From Pleurocapsa sp. MO_226.B13 (GTDB taxonomy: Bacteria; Cyanobacteriota; Cyanobacteriia; Cyanobacteriales; Xenococcaceae): a stretch of 48,464 nucleotides of DNA. Each line of letters starts with the position of its first letter. Positions within the stretch are counted from its first letter, which is position 1. The stretch lies in NCBI GenBank assembly GCA_030064795.1, contig JASJEI010000025.1, forward strand, positions 1-48,464, in the 5' to 3' direction. Below are positions 16,833-24,902 of this stretch, piece by piece. The notes under the pieces were generated by a model. It was not told where the DNA came from, did not search any database, and saw nothing but the letters and a program-made list of their open reading frames with translations. The position numbers and the translations under genes are program-made.

Positions 16833-18419
16833 GTGAATCCATCTAATTGTGTAGCTTCTAGTCTTCAACCCCATCATCGTCAAGAATTAGCGCTCAATGT
16901 TCTGTCGAAACAAGAACCAATCAGCCAGATAGCCAAGCAAGAGCAAGTAAGTCGCAAATTTCTCTACCAACAAAAAGCGATTGCCCAACAAGCCTTGAAT
17001 CAAGCTTTTGAAAAGTCAGAGCGGGAGAATGAAGTCTTGTATTACCTTCCAGTAACTCAGCAATGGATATTTCAGTTAATAAGAGCGTTGATTCTGATTT
17101 GTCATTGCTCTTACAGAGGAGTCAAGGAGCTCCGCGCGAGATTTATTTGATTATTCCCTGAGTATTGGCACCATCCACAACAGGGTAATCGAAGCGACCG
17201 AAAAAGCAAGAACCATCAATCAAGCTCAAGATTTATCCTCAATTGAGGTGGCTTTACTTGATGAACTGTTCCAGGGACCTCGACCTGTATTGACAGGAGT
17301 GGATGCTGATTCTACCTACTGTTTTCTTCTGGAGGCTGTCGAACACCGAGATGAAGATACCTGGGGCTGGTATTTACTCGAAGCGTCCGCACAAGGATTG
17401 AATCCTGACTACACCATAGCTGACGCAGGGTTACAATAATCTAGGACATTCATGGACAGTCTTATATTTAAGTTGTCTGTACAATGCCTGCGGATTATCT
17501 TTTCCGAGACTGTCCATGAATGTCTAGGATTTCTCTCGGGAAAAGGAATTAGAGCGGGACAAAAAGCTGCTTGGGAAAATATCCCCTGCCATGGGGATGT
17601 GTGGCATATTTTTGACCAATGTACTACTTTATGCAGTAATTTAGCTAAAAAAGCTCAGGGAGCGACTACTCAAAGGTCAAAGCTAGAACCGAAAATGGAG
17701 TCAGCTAAATTAAAGGGTAAAGGAAACAAATTATCAGCGCTTGTTAACTCAAGCGAGTCAAAATGAAGCAAGACTCCTAGAATTAGCCACTGACATCCAA
17801 ATATTGCTCTATTGGCTCAGAATTGATATTTTATCCTTGGCTGGGCCAGAGTGGTCTGAAAGACTGGAATTGATCGATTTTATTATTAAAGAACTCGAAC
17901 TCAGAGAAGACCAGGCTCACAAAGGGATTAAAGCCTTAAGAGTGGCTTTATCGAATCAAAAATCGGATTTATTAGCCTTTGCTCAAATTCTTGACCAAAA
18001 ACTAGCCTCTATTGCCCACAAGTTTCAGATTTCTCTAGAGCAGGTGCGTTCCGTTTGTTTATTAATGAAGAAGTCCCTTTCTACGAATGTCTATTGGCAG
18101 AAATGGAATCAGCTTTACAAGCAACTTTCCGATAAATTTCTCCCTGTGAAAGAAGCGATAGAAGAGGCAATGAAATCGACTCAAGCGAGCCAGTTCTTTG
18201 GTTGAAAACCTCAATTCTCGCCTCAGAAACTATTTTTTCTTGAGAAAGCACCTGAATTCTGATTATCTTGACCTTCTCAGGTTTTTCCTGAATCATCGCA
18301 CTTTTAGGTCAAGCCGAGTGACTGAACGAGTCGGGAAAAGTCCTACAGAATTGATGACAGGTGAAAAGCATCCACATTGGCTAGAAATGTTAGGATTCGA
18401 GCTTTTTCAACGTGCCTGA
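16833..18419 (+). pseudogene. Transposase of the unassigned IS, multiply frameshifted
   Basis: Pieces in successive frames are an N-terminal HTH-like region (QPHHRQELALNVLSKQEPIS, IAKQEQVSRKFLYQQ), a core with VLTGVDADSTYCFLLEAVEH and ENIPCHGDVWHIFDQ, a helical middle (ELATDIQILLYWLRIDILSL, RSVCLLMKKSL), and the C-terminus ENLNSRLRNYFFLRKHL, VGKSPTELMTGEKHPHWLEM. The breaks fall at about 17150, 17440-17529 (the 76-bp insert plus a stop), 17750 and 18190. The order is that of one DDE-type transposase. I could not assign it to a named IS family. Confidence 0.75.
17447..17522. mobile_element. 76-bp MITE-like insert inside the transposase gene
   Basis: Perfect 16-bp terminal inverted repeats, CATTCATGGACAGTCT at 17447-17462 and its complement at 17507-17522, enclose 44 bp. 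It is flanked by direct repeats TCTAGGA (17440-17446 and 17523-17529), a probable target duplication. It lies between the coding blocks TIADAG and KGIRAGQKAAW of the transposase, which it disrupts. Confidence 0.75.
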
Positions 18420-18525
18420 AAACTAGGTTTCTCTAATAATACTTTTGTTCTCTAAGCTAAGTCAAAACTTGGCTTGATTTGCGCTGCCTTTGTTACCCTA
18501 AATACTCCGTTTTTGAACATCGCCT

Positions 18526-18858
18526 CAGTATTTAAGAGAGACATCTTTCTTACAGAGAGATTTTACTCTACCCCCAAAAGAAGAGCTAGTGGCTTGGTCT
18601 CGAATTCTCTTCGATTTAGAGGTTCTTATAGCTATCAATACTCACGCTCTTGAGGGAAGGGGTGCGGATGTAGCCGTAGATAGCTCTTTAAGTCCAGTGG
18701 GAGAAAAAATGACATTTCTCTACAAGAGCGATTGGACTGATAATGAATTACGTCATCCACAGACTAATCAAACTGTTCCAATTGTCAATAATCGCGGTCG
18801 TGCTACTTTGAGACTAGATTTGCCTCCCGCTGGAATGGCTATTCTCACAAAATTGTAA
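18526..18858 (+). pseudogene. Alpha-amylase-family gene, C-terminal remnant
   Basis: From just after the IS end, one frame reads LPPKEELVAWSRILFD (around 18568-18615), then LIAINTHALEGRGADVAVD, EKMTFLYKSDWTDNELRHP and RATLRLDLPPAGMAILTKL to the stop at 18858. This is the C-terminal beta domain of the same GH13-type protein whose start is at 16585. It has no catalytic residues. A GTG at 18589 could in principle start translation, but the product would be an orphan domain. Confidence 0.75.
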
Positions 18859-19010
18859 ACTTCAAATCTTCAAGTCAACTTTATTTCTCCACCAAAAGAA
18901 ATAAGATGAACCAACATAAAACATTGAAACACTCAACGTAAAGTAGGAGATGCAGTAGGTTTACATAATTGATTAGAAATAGTTCCTCGTTGTTTCTCGC
19001 TCCTTGTTCT

Positions 19011-19415
19011 TTAATTATTCGGTTGTTGACTCCTTGCCTCTATTTCTTCTAAAGTTTTGAGCAAAATGCGTTTTGCCTGTAATTGCCAACCCCACTTTTG
19101 GATATTAAAGGCGATGGGAATACCAATAGCGGGAGCCAGAAAATCTATTGGTTGGCGTAAAGAAATGCCAAAAAGCAAACCCAATCCTGCAATTCCCCAA
19201 AAAGGTAACGCTACAGTTTGACGTTGTTCTTCGATTAATTTAGCCAAAAAACCTGAAGGCATTTCCTCTAACAAAGCAGCTTTTACCTCTTTTTGCTCTG
19301 CTGGAGTTACGGAGATGCCAATTTTGCGCCTTAGTCTTTCTATTTTCCGAGCATCTGTACTATATTGGGTTAGCTCGTCTTCAGCCATTAAGATTAAACG
19401 TTCTAGTTGACTCAT
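19011..19415 (-). CDS. Hypothetical protein with central hydrophobic segment
   Basis: A 134-residue protein. The N-terminal half is charged and helical (AEDELTQYSTDARKIERLRR, TPAEQKEVKAALLEEMPSGF). Then come two hydrophobic stretches, TVALPFWGIAGLGLLFGISL at about 67-86 and PIDFLAPAIGIPIAF at about 88-102, and a charged C-terminal helix (RILLKTLEEIEARSQ). This suggests a membrane hairpin with cytoplasmic ends. No family is recognised. It is divergent from the HlyD gene, 80 bp apart, and may share its promoter region. Confidence 0.6.
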   Translation of the reverse strand: MSQLERLILMAEDELTQYSTDARKIERLRRKIGISVTPAEQKEVKAALLEEMPSGFLAKLIEEQRQTVALPFWGIAGLGLLFGISLRQPIDFLAPAIGIPIAFNIQKWGWQLQAKRILLKTLEEIEARSQQPNN

Positions 19416-19495
19416 ATTAATGTCTGTTTTCTGATATAATTTTCAGGTCGATTTAGGTAATTATAATTGCTTGCCTGTGGTTATTTCCGAATTTT

Positions 19496-20968
19496 ATGAC
19501 TACTGAAGAAAACAAAAATATTCAAACAACACTGAATTTAACTACCGCAAATACTTCTATTGATACTCAAGAAGCCACAGGGATTAATGTTAGAAAACCA
19601 AGATGGCTCTGGTTAGGAATATTCGTCATCTTAATTGGAGGAACAGTAATTTGGCGATCGCCTTCTAGTTTCCCAGAATCGACAGAAGAAGTAACAGATA
19701 ACATCGAACAAGCAAGATTAACAGTCAAAACTGTCACCACTAATTTAGAACCGATTCAAGCCTGGAGTTATGGTGATGGTTATGTGAGTGCGATCGTTAA
19801 AAAACATCTTACTTTTCAAGCAGAAGGAACAATTGACTATCTCAAAAAAATAGATGGCAGGGATTTAAGAGAGGGAGATAGAGTTAGTAAAGGAGAATTA
19901 CTAGCTAGAGTAGATCGTCGTAAATACGATGCCGATATTACCGTAGCAGCAGCAGGACAAATTGAAGCCAAAAACCAAGTGCTTAATGCAGTTGCTAGCC
20001 TCAGACAAGCAGAAGAATCTTTAGCACAAGCCGAAGCAGATTTACAAAAAGCTAAGACAGATGAAGCCTTTGCCCAAGCAGACTTAAAAAGATATCAAGC
20101 ACTAGCAGCAGCAGGAGCAGTAGAACAGCGACAAGTAGACGTAAAAGAAACTGAGTATAAAAATGCCCAAGCTGCGGTCAGAGCTACAGAAGCGGGGATA
20201 CGTTCGGTTAAAGCTCAAGTAGTTGCTGCCCAAACTGAAGTAGAAACCGCTCAAGCAGGAGTTAATTCTGCTAATGCAAAACTAGATCAAAGCAATGTCG
20301 ATAGTGAAGATACAGAGCTAATTGCCCCTTTTGATGGTATAGTTGCTCGTCTTAACATCCGTGAAGGTGAATATTGGTCGCCTCAGATAGTTAATGTAAC
20401 TGGGGACTATCAAGGTATTGTGGAAAGATTGCCCATTATTATTATCGATCCCAATCGGTTTGAGGTTAACGTAGAGCTTCCCGCTTTTCAAGGAGGAGAA
20501 ATTAAACCAGGACAAAGAGCGTTTATAATTCTCGATCGCGATCGCTCAAAAGCAAATTCAGGACGCATCACTGGTCAAGATTTAATGAAATTAGCTAGTG
20601 CGAAAGGAACTGTATTTTCCGTCAGTCCCTCGGTTTCTCCTGGAGAGAGATCGGTTCGAGTTACCATCCGTATTGATGAAGGAGTAACAAACCTTCAAGA
20701 TGGAGAACAGGTATCTGCCTGGATCGCTACAGAAGAGAAAGATCGAGCATTAGTTGCACCTTTTAATACCTTTATTTTCCGCGATCGTCAGCCTAATGTT
20801 TTTGTAGTAAATGAAGATGAAGGAATTGTAGAACAAAGAGTGATTAAACAAGGTATAGAAGGATTAGCTAAACGAGAAATCATAGAAGGAGTTCAGCCAG
20901 GAGAAAAGTTAGTTACAGAAGGGAAAAATCGTCTAGTTAATGGCGCACCTGTAGAAATTATTCCTTAA
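19496..20968 (+). CDS. RND efflux periplasmic adaptor (HlyD/membrane fusion family)
   Basis: The 490-residue adaptor would link an inner-membrane RND pump to an outer-membrane channel. It has a cytoplasmic N-terminus, one membrane helix at 37-53 (WLWLGIFVILIGGTVIW), a lipoyl half near 100-130 (YLKKIDGRDLREGDRVSKGE), a long Ala/Gln-rich coiled-coil hairpin about 155-260, the second lipoyl half (LIAPFDGIVARLNIREGEYW), and a beta-barrel domain. The pump that should follow is missing. Only a scrap of RND sequence is found at 22391, and a decayed pump lies at 36325. A paralogous fragment of this gene is at 31083-31493. Confidence 0.88.
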   Translation: MTTEENKNIQTTLNLTTANTSIDTQEATGINVRKPRWLWLGIFVILIGGTVIWRSPSSFPESTEEVTDNIEQARLTVKTVTTNLEPIQAWSYGDGYVSAIVKKHLTFQAEGTIDYLKKIDGRDLREGDRVSKGELLARVDRRKYDADITVAAAGQIEAKNQVLNAVASLRQAEESLAQAEADLQKAKTDEAFAQADLKRYQALAAAGAVEQRQVDVKETEYKNAQAAVRATEAGIRSVKAQVVAAQTEVETAQAGVNSANAKLDQSNVDSEDTELIAPFDGIVARLNIREGEYWSPQIVNVTGDYQGIVERLPIIIIDPNRFEVNVELPAFQGGEIKPGQRAFIILDRDRSKANSGRITGQDLMKLASAKGTVFSVSPSVSPGERSVRVTIRIDEGVTNLQDGEQVSAWIATEEKDRALVAPFNTFIFRDRQPNVFVVNEDEGIVEQRVIKQGIEGLAKREIIEGVQPGEKLVTEGKNRLVNGAPVEIIP

Positions 20969-20981
20969 CGGCTACAAGGTG

Positions 20982-21653
20982 ATGAAACCTATTTTCAAGT
21001 CAAAAGTATCACCCCATAATAAGTACACTCAACTACTAATTGCTTTAATTGCTAATTTTGTACTTGCCCCTTTTCTGAGAGGTAATATTGGCGAGCTAGC
21101 TCTTTCCTTTATCTCTCTCTATGCCATTATCATTATTGTCAGAACTTTCTCGCTTAAAGCTAAATTTTTCAGGCTTTATAGCAGTATTGCCTTACTAACA
21201 TTCTTCCTAGAAATTGTGGGTCGGATGGAATTGTATGGCTCTTGGAGATTAGCTTTTTTACTTTTGATTCAATTAGTTTATGTTTTTTATTTGGGAGGAG
21301 CAGCATATCTAATTTTGCACGATATTTTATTATCCCAAGAAATAACAATTGATACTATTCGTGGTGCTATTTGTGTTTATTTATTAATTGGTTTTGTTTG
21401 GGCATTACTTTATGGCATTACTGCTAGCTTAGATAGCAATGCTTTTTCTCAACCAATTATCGAAATCGAATCTTATGGTAGAGCAGTTTATTTTAGTTTT
21501 ACCACTTTAACTACTCTTGGTTATGGAGATATTATTCCTGTTAGTCCTTGGGCTAAAATGCTAACTAATCTAGAAGCTATTATCGGACAGTTATATCCTG
21601 CGATTTTAATTGCGATCTTAGTTGGTGGTTATATCTCTCAGAGAAGTAAGTAG
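20982..21653 (+). CDS. Potassium-channel-like membrane protein
   Basis: A 223-residue ion channel starting at ATG 20982 (a GTG lies one codon earlier). Several hydrophobic helices (about 12-110) precede a two-helix pore module. The selectivity filter TTLTTLGYGDIIPVSP sits at about 174-189, followed by the inner helix LYPAILIAILVGGYI. TLGYGD is the K+ signature. It has no C-terminal RCK/TrkA domain, so gating is unclear. It follows the adaptor gene by 13 bp and is probably co-transcribed with it. Confidence 0.85.
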   Translation: MKPIFKSKVSPHNKYTQLLIALIANFVLAPFLRGNIGELALSFISLYAIIIIVRTFSLKAKFFRLYSSIALLTFFLEIVGRMELYGSWRLAFLLLIQLVYVFYLGGAAYLILHDILLSQEITIDTIRGAICVYLLIGFVWALLYGITASLDSNAFSQPIIEIESYGRAVYFSFTTLTTLGYGDIIPVSPWAKMLTNLEAIIGQLYPAILIAILVGGYISQRSK

Positions 21654-21663
21654 CTTTGGAATT

Positions 21664-21721
21664 GCGTAGCGAAGCCATGCCGTTAGCCGAAGGTGTATCC
21701 TTTAGGATAGGCTTATCGCCA
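21664..21721. repeat. Interspersed palindromic repeat, short form
   Basis: Read on the minus strand it is TGGCGATAAGCCTATCCTAA, then a junction, then ACACCTTCGGCTAACGGCAT and GGCTTCGCT. It has the same two ends as the repeat at 7507-7607 but lacks about 40 central bases. It lies just past the channel stop codon. Confidence 0.6.
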
Positions 21722-21737
21722 CATAAATCTGCCGATG

Positions 21738-22317
21738 TTATAATGTCTCAAGCTCTTGAGATAACATCCGTTCTATAACGGACAAAGATTCTTTTTCTGT
21801 TCTTATTGCAGGTATATAATTAAATTTAATTTTACTAGCGATAAAATCGGCTATTTTATTTGATTTATTATTTAGAGTTTTAGCTCGCTTTCCACTTTTA
21901 GGTATTTTAAAACTAGCTTGATTATCAATTCCTATTTTTATTTCTAAAGGTAAAGTACCATTAAGGGTAGATTTTATTCGATCTTTAAAATCTTTTATTT
22001 CGCAATCATTTAATTCAAATTCCAGTCTGAATATTGATTGTTTTACACCCTTCCTAGTTTGTAATGTCATTGGAAAATCTCTTTCCCAATAATAATATTT
22101 TTCATTTTTTTGTCTTCCAAATCTTGATGTGATTGATCCTCTTTCTGGATTGGCGTGAGTTTTTCAAGCTGTCATGGCAACAGATAATGCTTTTAAAATA
22201 TTAGACTTTCCTTCATTATTTTTACCAATTAGAATTGTACTATTGGCAATTGCAATTCTATGAGCCTTGGTAATACTTCTAAAGTTAGTTCAGAGAAATT
22301 TATTAACTTCAAGTGTA
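21738..22317 (-). pseudogene. OLD/AAA_15-like ATPase, truncated and frameshifted
   Basis: On the minus strand the reading starts near 22312 (TTG-AAG-TTA-ATA-AAT-TTC), shifts frame, then gives RSITKAHRIAIANSTILIGK, NNEGKSNILKALSVAMTA, with the Walker A motif GKNNEGKS. It meets a TGA, and resumes through RFGRQKNEKYYYWERDFP into an open 110-codon segment (MTLQTRKGVKQSIF..) ending at 21738. Intact relatives are several hundred residues long with later ABC and TOPRIM motifs, all absent here. It is a dead gene fragment, possibly from a defence system. Confidence 0.7.
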
Positions 22318-22390
22318 TAGATTCAATGCAGAATCGAAATTACAATAATTCAGTAATTAATCAGTACAAATCAAAGTGGCTCAGATCGGC

Positions 22391-22444
22391 ATGGTGAAAG
22401 AAGGTAATCCTGATATTAATATTGCGATCGCCATAAATCTCTAA
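22391..22444 (+). pseudogene. RND pump remnant
   Basis: An 17-codon segment, MVKEGNPDINIAIA, nearly matches codon for codon the RND pseudogene at 36493 onward (MVKEGDPDINIAIATIQ). It breaks off at a HIP1 octamer. It is all that remains downstream of the intact adaptor gene at 19496. Confidence 0.6.
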
Positions 22445-22498
22445 CATATTAAGCGATCGCTTTAACTTTTAACTGAGGAAGTCACTTGATGATACGCC

Positions 22499-23698
22499 CT
22501 ATCCAAGTTGTAATTGTTTTATAGACAAACTCGAACCCTCGCTTTCTGCTTCTTGTTCCATAGCAGCTATATAAGTATCTACAACATGATTGAGTAGTAC
22601 ATCCCCAAACTGAGCCAAGAAAGACCACTCTTGACCAATATGAACGTAGGACTTCCCAATGGTTACTGGTGGTACTAATGGTACTGTATCGCCTAGATTA
22701 ACGATACGATACGAATTGGGAATAAGTTGGCTGTGAAATTTCGCCAGAGTGGGAGAGCAAACCCTTGGTCCCGCATAGGTATAAAGCTGAATTTGGTCTT
22801 TTAGTTGGGGGACTTTTTGAGCAATTTCTAATGCTGCCAATGTTGCCACTGCTGCCCCTAAACTATGTCCTGTAATATAAAAGGGGATTGTCGGATCTAG
22901 CTGTTGAACTGCATCAGAAATGGCTGGACTGAGATCGTTGGTTAGCTGAAAAAAACCTTCGTGGACTGCTCCCCGTACTTCCCCCGTAGGGTTTATATAT
23001 TGTTTTTGATTGGCGTTGAGATTCTTGAGCCATTCGGCTTGGGTTTGAGTACCCCGAAACACCAAGACATTATTTTCGTTTGATGCCAGCAAGATGCCAG
23101 AATAGACTCGAATGCGATTTCGTTTGCTTAAAATCGTTCTGACTCGATCTTGCAGTCTGAACTCGACTTCTTGAATAGTTTCATCAACCCTGGTGATATT
23201 GTTAACCGTACTGGAGGGAATAGGCGCATTGCGATCTGGAAACAAGTTCTCGATGATTTCTTCTTCAATAGTAAAGTTAGTTAACTGGGTATAGCCTTTG
23301 AGATCTTCGCTGTAGGCGGGTAAAACCTCAATATTGCCATCATAATTGGAATTTGAACGAGCGGTTTTATATTGTTGAACGCCTAATTTACAAAATTGAA
23401 TCAGTCGTTTGGAAATCTCCCGATTGTAGGGTTGAGTTGGTGGGGTTATATTATCTGAAGCGAGTATAGTTTTGCGCTTGGCAATTTCTTTTTCCCAGTT
23501 AACTTCAGAAGCATAAGCAGCATCTACGATATTAATATCTTCTGCCAAGTCCCGATCCGTAAGACCAGCTTGCTTGTTAACTCCCCTAACTCGTAAATAT
23601 TCTAAAATCAACCGACCCGTAACGCCGATACCTAAGAGGGCAAAGCCAAGTTGACGACGAGGAAACTTCACGATCCGATTATCTTGTTTCAAGTTCAT
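22499..23698 (-). CDS. Class 3 lipase (alpha/beta hydrolase), module copy 1
   Basis: The 399-residue protein has the Lipase_3 (PF01764) core. The oxyanion segment VLVFRGTQTQAEWL lies at about 211-224, the nucleophile elbow ITGHSLGAA at 275-283 with Ser279, a probable catalytic Asp in NLGDTVPLVPP, and His in YVHIGQEW. Near the N-terminus KFPRRQLGFALLGIGVTG looks like a twin-arginine signal or anchor, so the enzyme may be exported. It overlaps the upstream membrane-protein gene by 20 bp. A close paralogue in the same arrangement is at 29123-30307. The substrate, presumably an acyl glycerolipid, is not known. Confidence 0.88.
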   Translation of the reverse strand: MNLKQDNRIVKFPRRQLGFALLGIGVTGRLILEYLRVRGVNKQAGLTDRDLAEDINIVDAAYASEVNWEKEIAKRKTILASDNITPPTQPYNREISKRLIQFCKLGVQQYKTARSNSNYDGNIEVLPAYSEDLKGYTQLTNFTIEEEIIENLFPDRNAPIPSSTVNNITRVDETIQEVEFRLQDRVRTILSKRNRIRVYSGILLASNENNVLVFRGTQTQAEWLKNLNANQKQYINPTGEVRGAVHEGFFQLTNDLSPAISDAVQQLDPTIPFYITGHSLGAAVATLAALEIAQKVPQLKDQIQLYTYAGPRVCSPTLAKFHSQLIPNSYRIVNLGDTVPLVPPVTIGKSYVHIGQEWSFLAQFGDVLLNHVVDTYIAAMEQEAESEGSSLSIKQLQLG

Positions 23699-24203
23699 TG
23701 GTGCTTTGAGTCTGATGAAGATCGAGTAAACGTTGTAGCGTTGCTGGATCGGCTTTGAGGGAATTCAAGTAAAATTGATTGGCGACTTTGCCCATTACAA
23801 AAGTCAATGAACCATGACCGATAGTTCCGTTGAGGACGATAATAAAAGGAATAAATAGACCGATAATAGTAAAGATAAATCGCACGATCAAAGCAGTAGC
23901 CAAGGCAAATAAAAACAGTAAGAAAAGAATGGCGATCGCCCATAATCTTTTTTTCTCAGGACGACCCCAACAAGTCCCAATATCGAGAACCATCTTCAGA
24001 TCGATCAGAGCTAGAACAGGCAGACTAAATCGATCCAGATATAGATAGTTGGAGGCAAAAGCTCCCAGAATAGCAGCCCACAAAGTATAGTTAAAGATGA
24101 GATCGCGAACTTCTCGATTGATCTCTAAAATCAGTTCGCAACCTGGCAAAATAGTCTCAATTGATTTCGCCGTATCTGAAGCAGGGGCATCCTGTTGACT
24201 CAT
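23679..24203 (-). CDS. Multi-pass membrane protein, lipase partner copy 1
   Basis: A 174-residue protein starting at ATG 24203 (MSQQDAPASD). A conserved ETILPGCELILEINREVRDL segment is followed by about four hydrophobic helices (WAAILGAFASNYLYL, AIAILFLLFLFALATALIV, FTIIGLFIPFIIVLNGTIGH) and a polar tail. The second copy at 30304-30825 shares IMPGFNTVLQINHAVRRLIF, FIPLMIVLNAPVGH and the NQLYL motif. The family is not recognised with certainty. The translational overlap with the lipase in both copies indicates that the two proteins work together, perhaps as a membrane partner or immunity-like protein for the lipase. Confidence 0.75.
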   Translation of the reverse strand: MSQQDAPASDTAKSIETILPGCELILEINREVRDLIFNYTLWAAILGAFASNYLYLDRFSLPVLALIDLKMVLDIGTCWGRPEKKRLWAIAILFLLFLFALATALIVRFIFTIIGLFIPFIIVLNGTIGHGSLTFVMGKVANQFYLNSLKADPATLQRLLDLHQTQSTNELETR

Positions 24204-24378
24204 GGTAAATTGTTCGCAAGAAATCTTGATGCTATGGGAATACGAAAATAATTGTAGTATTGCCATAGCTATTAGCTAGAAACCATATACGAAAGCTTAA
24301 TATTTAAACTTGCTTCGCTCAAATAAACTATAAGTTGTAAGCTACAAGCTGCTAAAGTATCTTTGACTAAGGGTATTG

Positions 24379-24882
24379 ATGAATCTATCTGAGGAACATC
24401 GACGTTTTTTGCTAGTGGATAATTGTGCTATTCCTACAGCAATCAATCTAGTAGTCAATGGTCTGATTGCTTGGTTAATGAATCGTTCGGTTGCAACTGT
24501 ACCGATTTGGGGAGGATCTAGCGTTACTCTCGACTTACTTGCCACATCGTTTTTATTACCTTTTATCGTCTGTGCGATCGTAAGTTCGACCGTCAAAGGA
24601 AAAGTGCGCTCGGGTAAATTGTCTCCTATTCCGCCAAATCTGTTTCCTATCTCACATTGGTATAAGCGTTCTCTTTGGTTAAGAGCCATATTTCTCGGTA
24701 TAGCGGGGGTTCTTTTTGCTGGTATACCCATTGTCTGGAGTCTTAGTATCGGTCAGGCTCAACCTTTTCCGATGATGTCTTTTGTTGTATTTAAAGCATT
24801 TTGGGCAGCAGCGATCGCATCTTTAATTACGCCCATTGTCGGCTGGTGGGCTTTGGCTAATGCTTCTGGCAAACTACATTAG
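24379..24882 (+). CDS. Hypothetical membrane protein
   Basis: The 167-residue protein starts at ATG 24379 (MNLSEEHRRFLLVDN). Its helices are about 18-35 (IPTAINLVVNGLIAWLM), 55-75 (VTLDLLATSFLLPFIVCAIV), 105-125 (LRAIFLGIAGVLFAGIPIVW) and 140-160. It is divergent from the membrane-protein gene starting at 24203, with 175 bp between. It ends 20 bp before the DUF389 gene, so these two membrane genes are likely one transcript. No family is recognised. Confidence 0.65.
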   Translation: MNLSEEHRRFLLVDNCAIPTAINLVVNGLIAWLMNRSVATVPIWGGSSVTLDLLATSFLLPFIVCAIVSSTVKGKVRSGKLSPIPPNLFPISHWYKRSLWLRAIFLGIAGVLFAGIPIVWSLSIGQAQPFPMMSFVVFKAFWAAAIASLITPIVGWWALANASGKLH

Positions 24883-24902
24883 CAATTTAATAAATCTGTA
24901 TT

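Larger units (their letters stand above)
16691..18523 (+). mobile_element. Degenerate insertion sequence, copy 1 (family unassigned)
   Basis: This 1.8-kb element separates the two halves of an amylase-type gene. The right end is fixed by comparison with the window end: 18392-18523 is identical, inverted, to 48333-48464, and the match stops within 2-3 bases beyond. The left end near 16691 is inferred from TGTTCAAACCAGGGTTACA, which resembles the right terminus read inward (TGTTCAAAAACGG...AGGGTAACA). No target duplication is visible, consistent with an adjacent deletion. The single transposase gene is frameshifted. Confidence 0.8.

Noticed and set aside
24342..24731. 129-codon minus-strand frame opposite the membrane protein gene at 24379
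   Set aside because: The plus-strand frame has coherent membrane helices and is followed closely by DUF389; the antisense frame has no structure or family resemblance.
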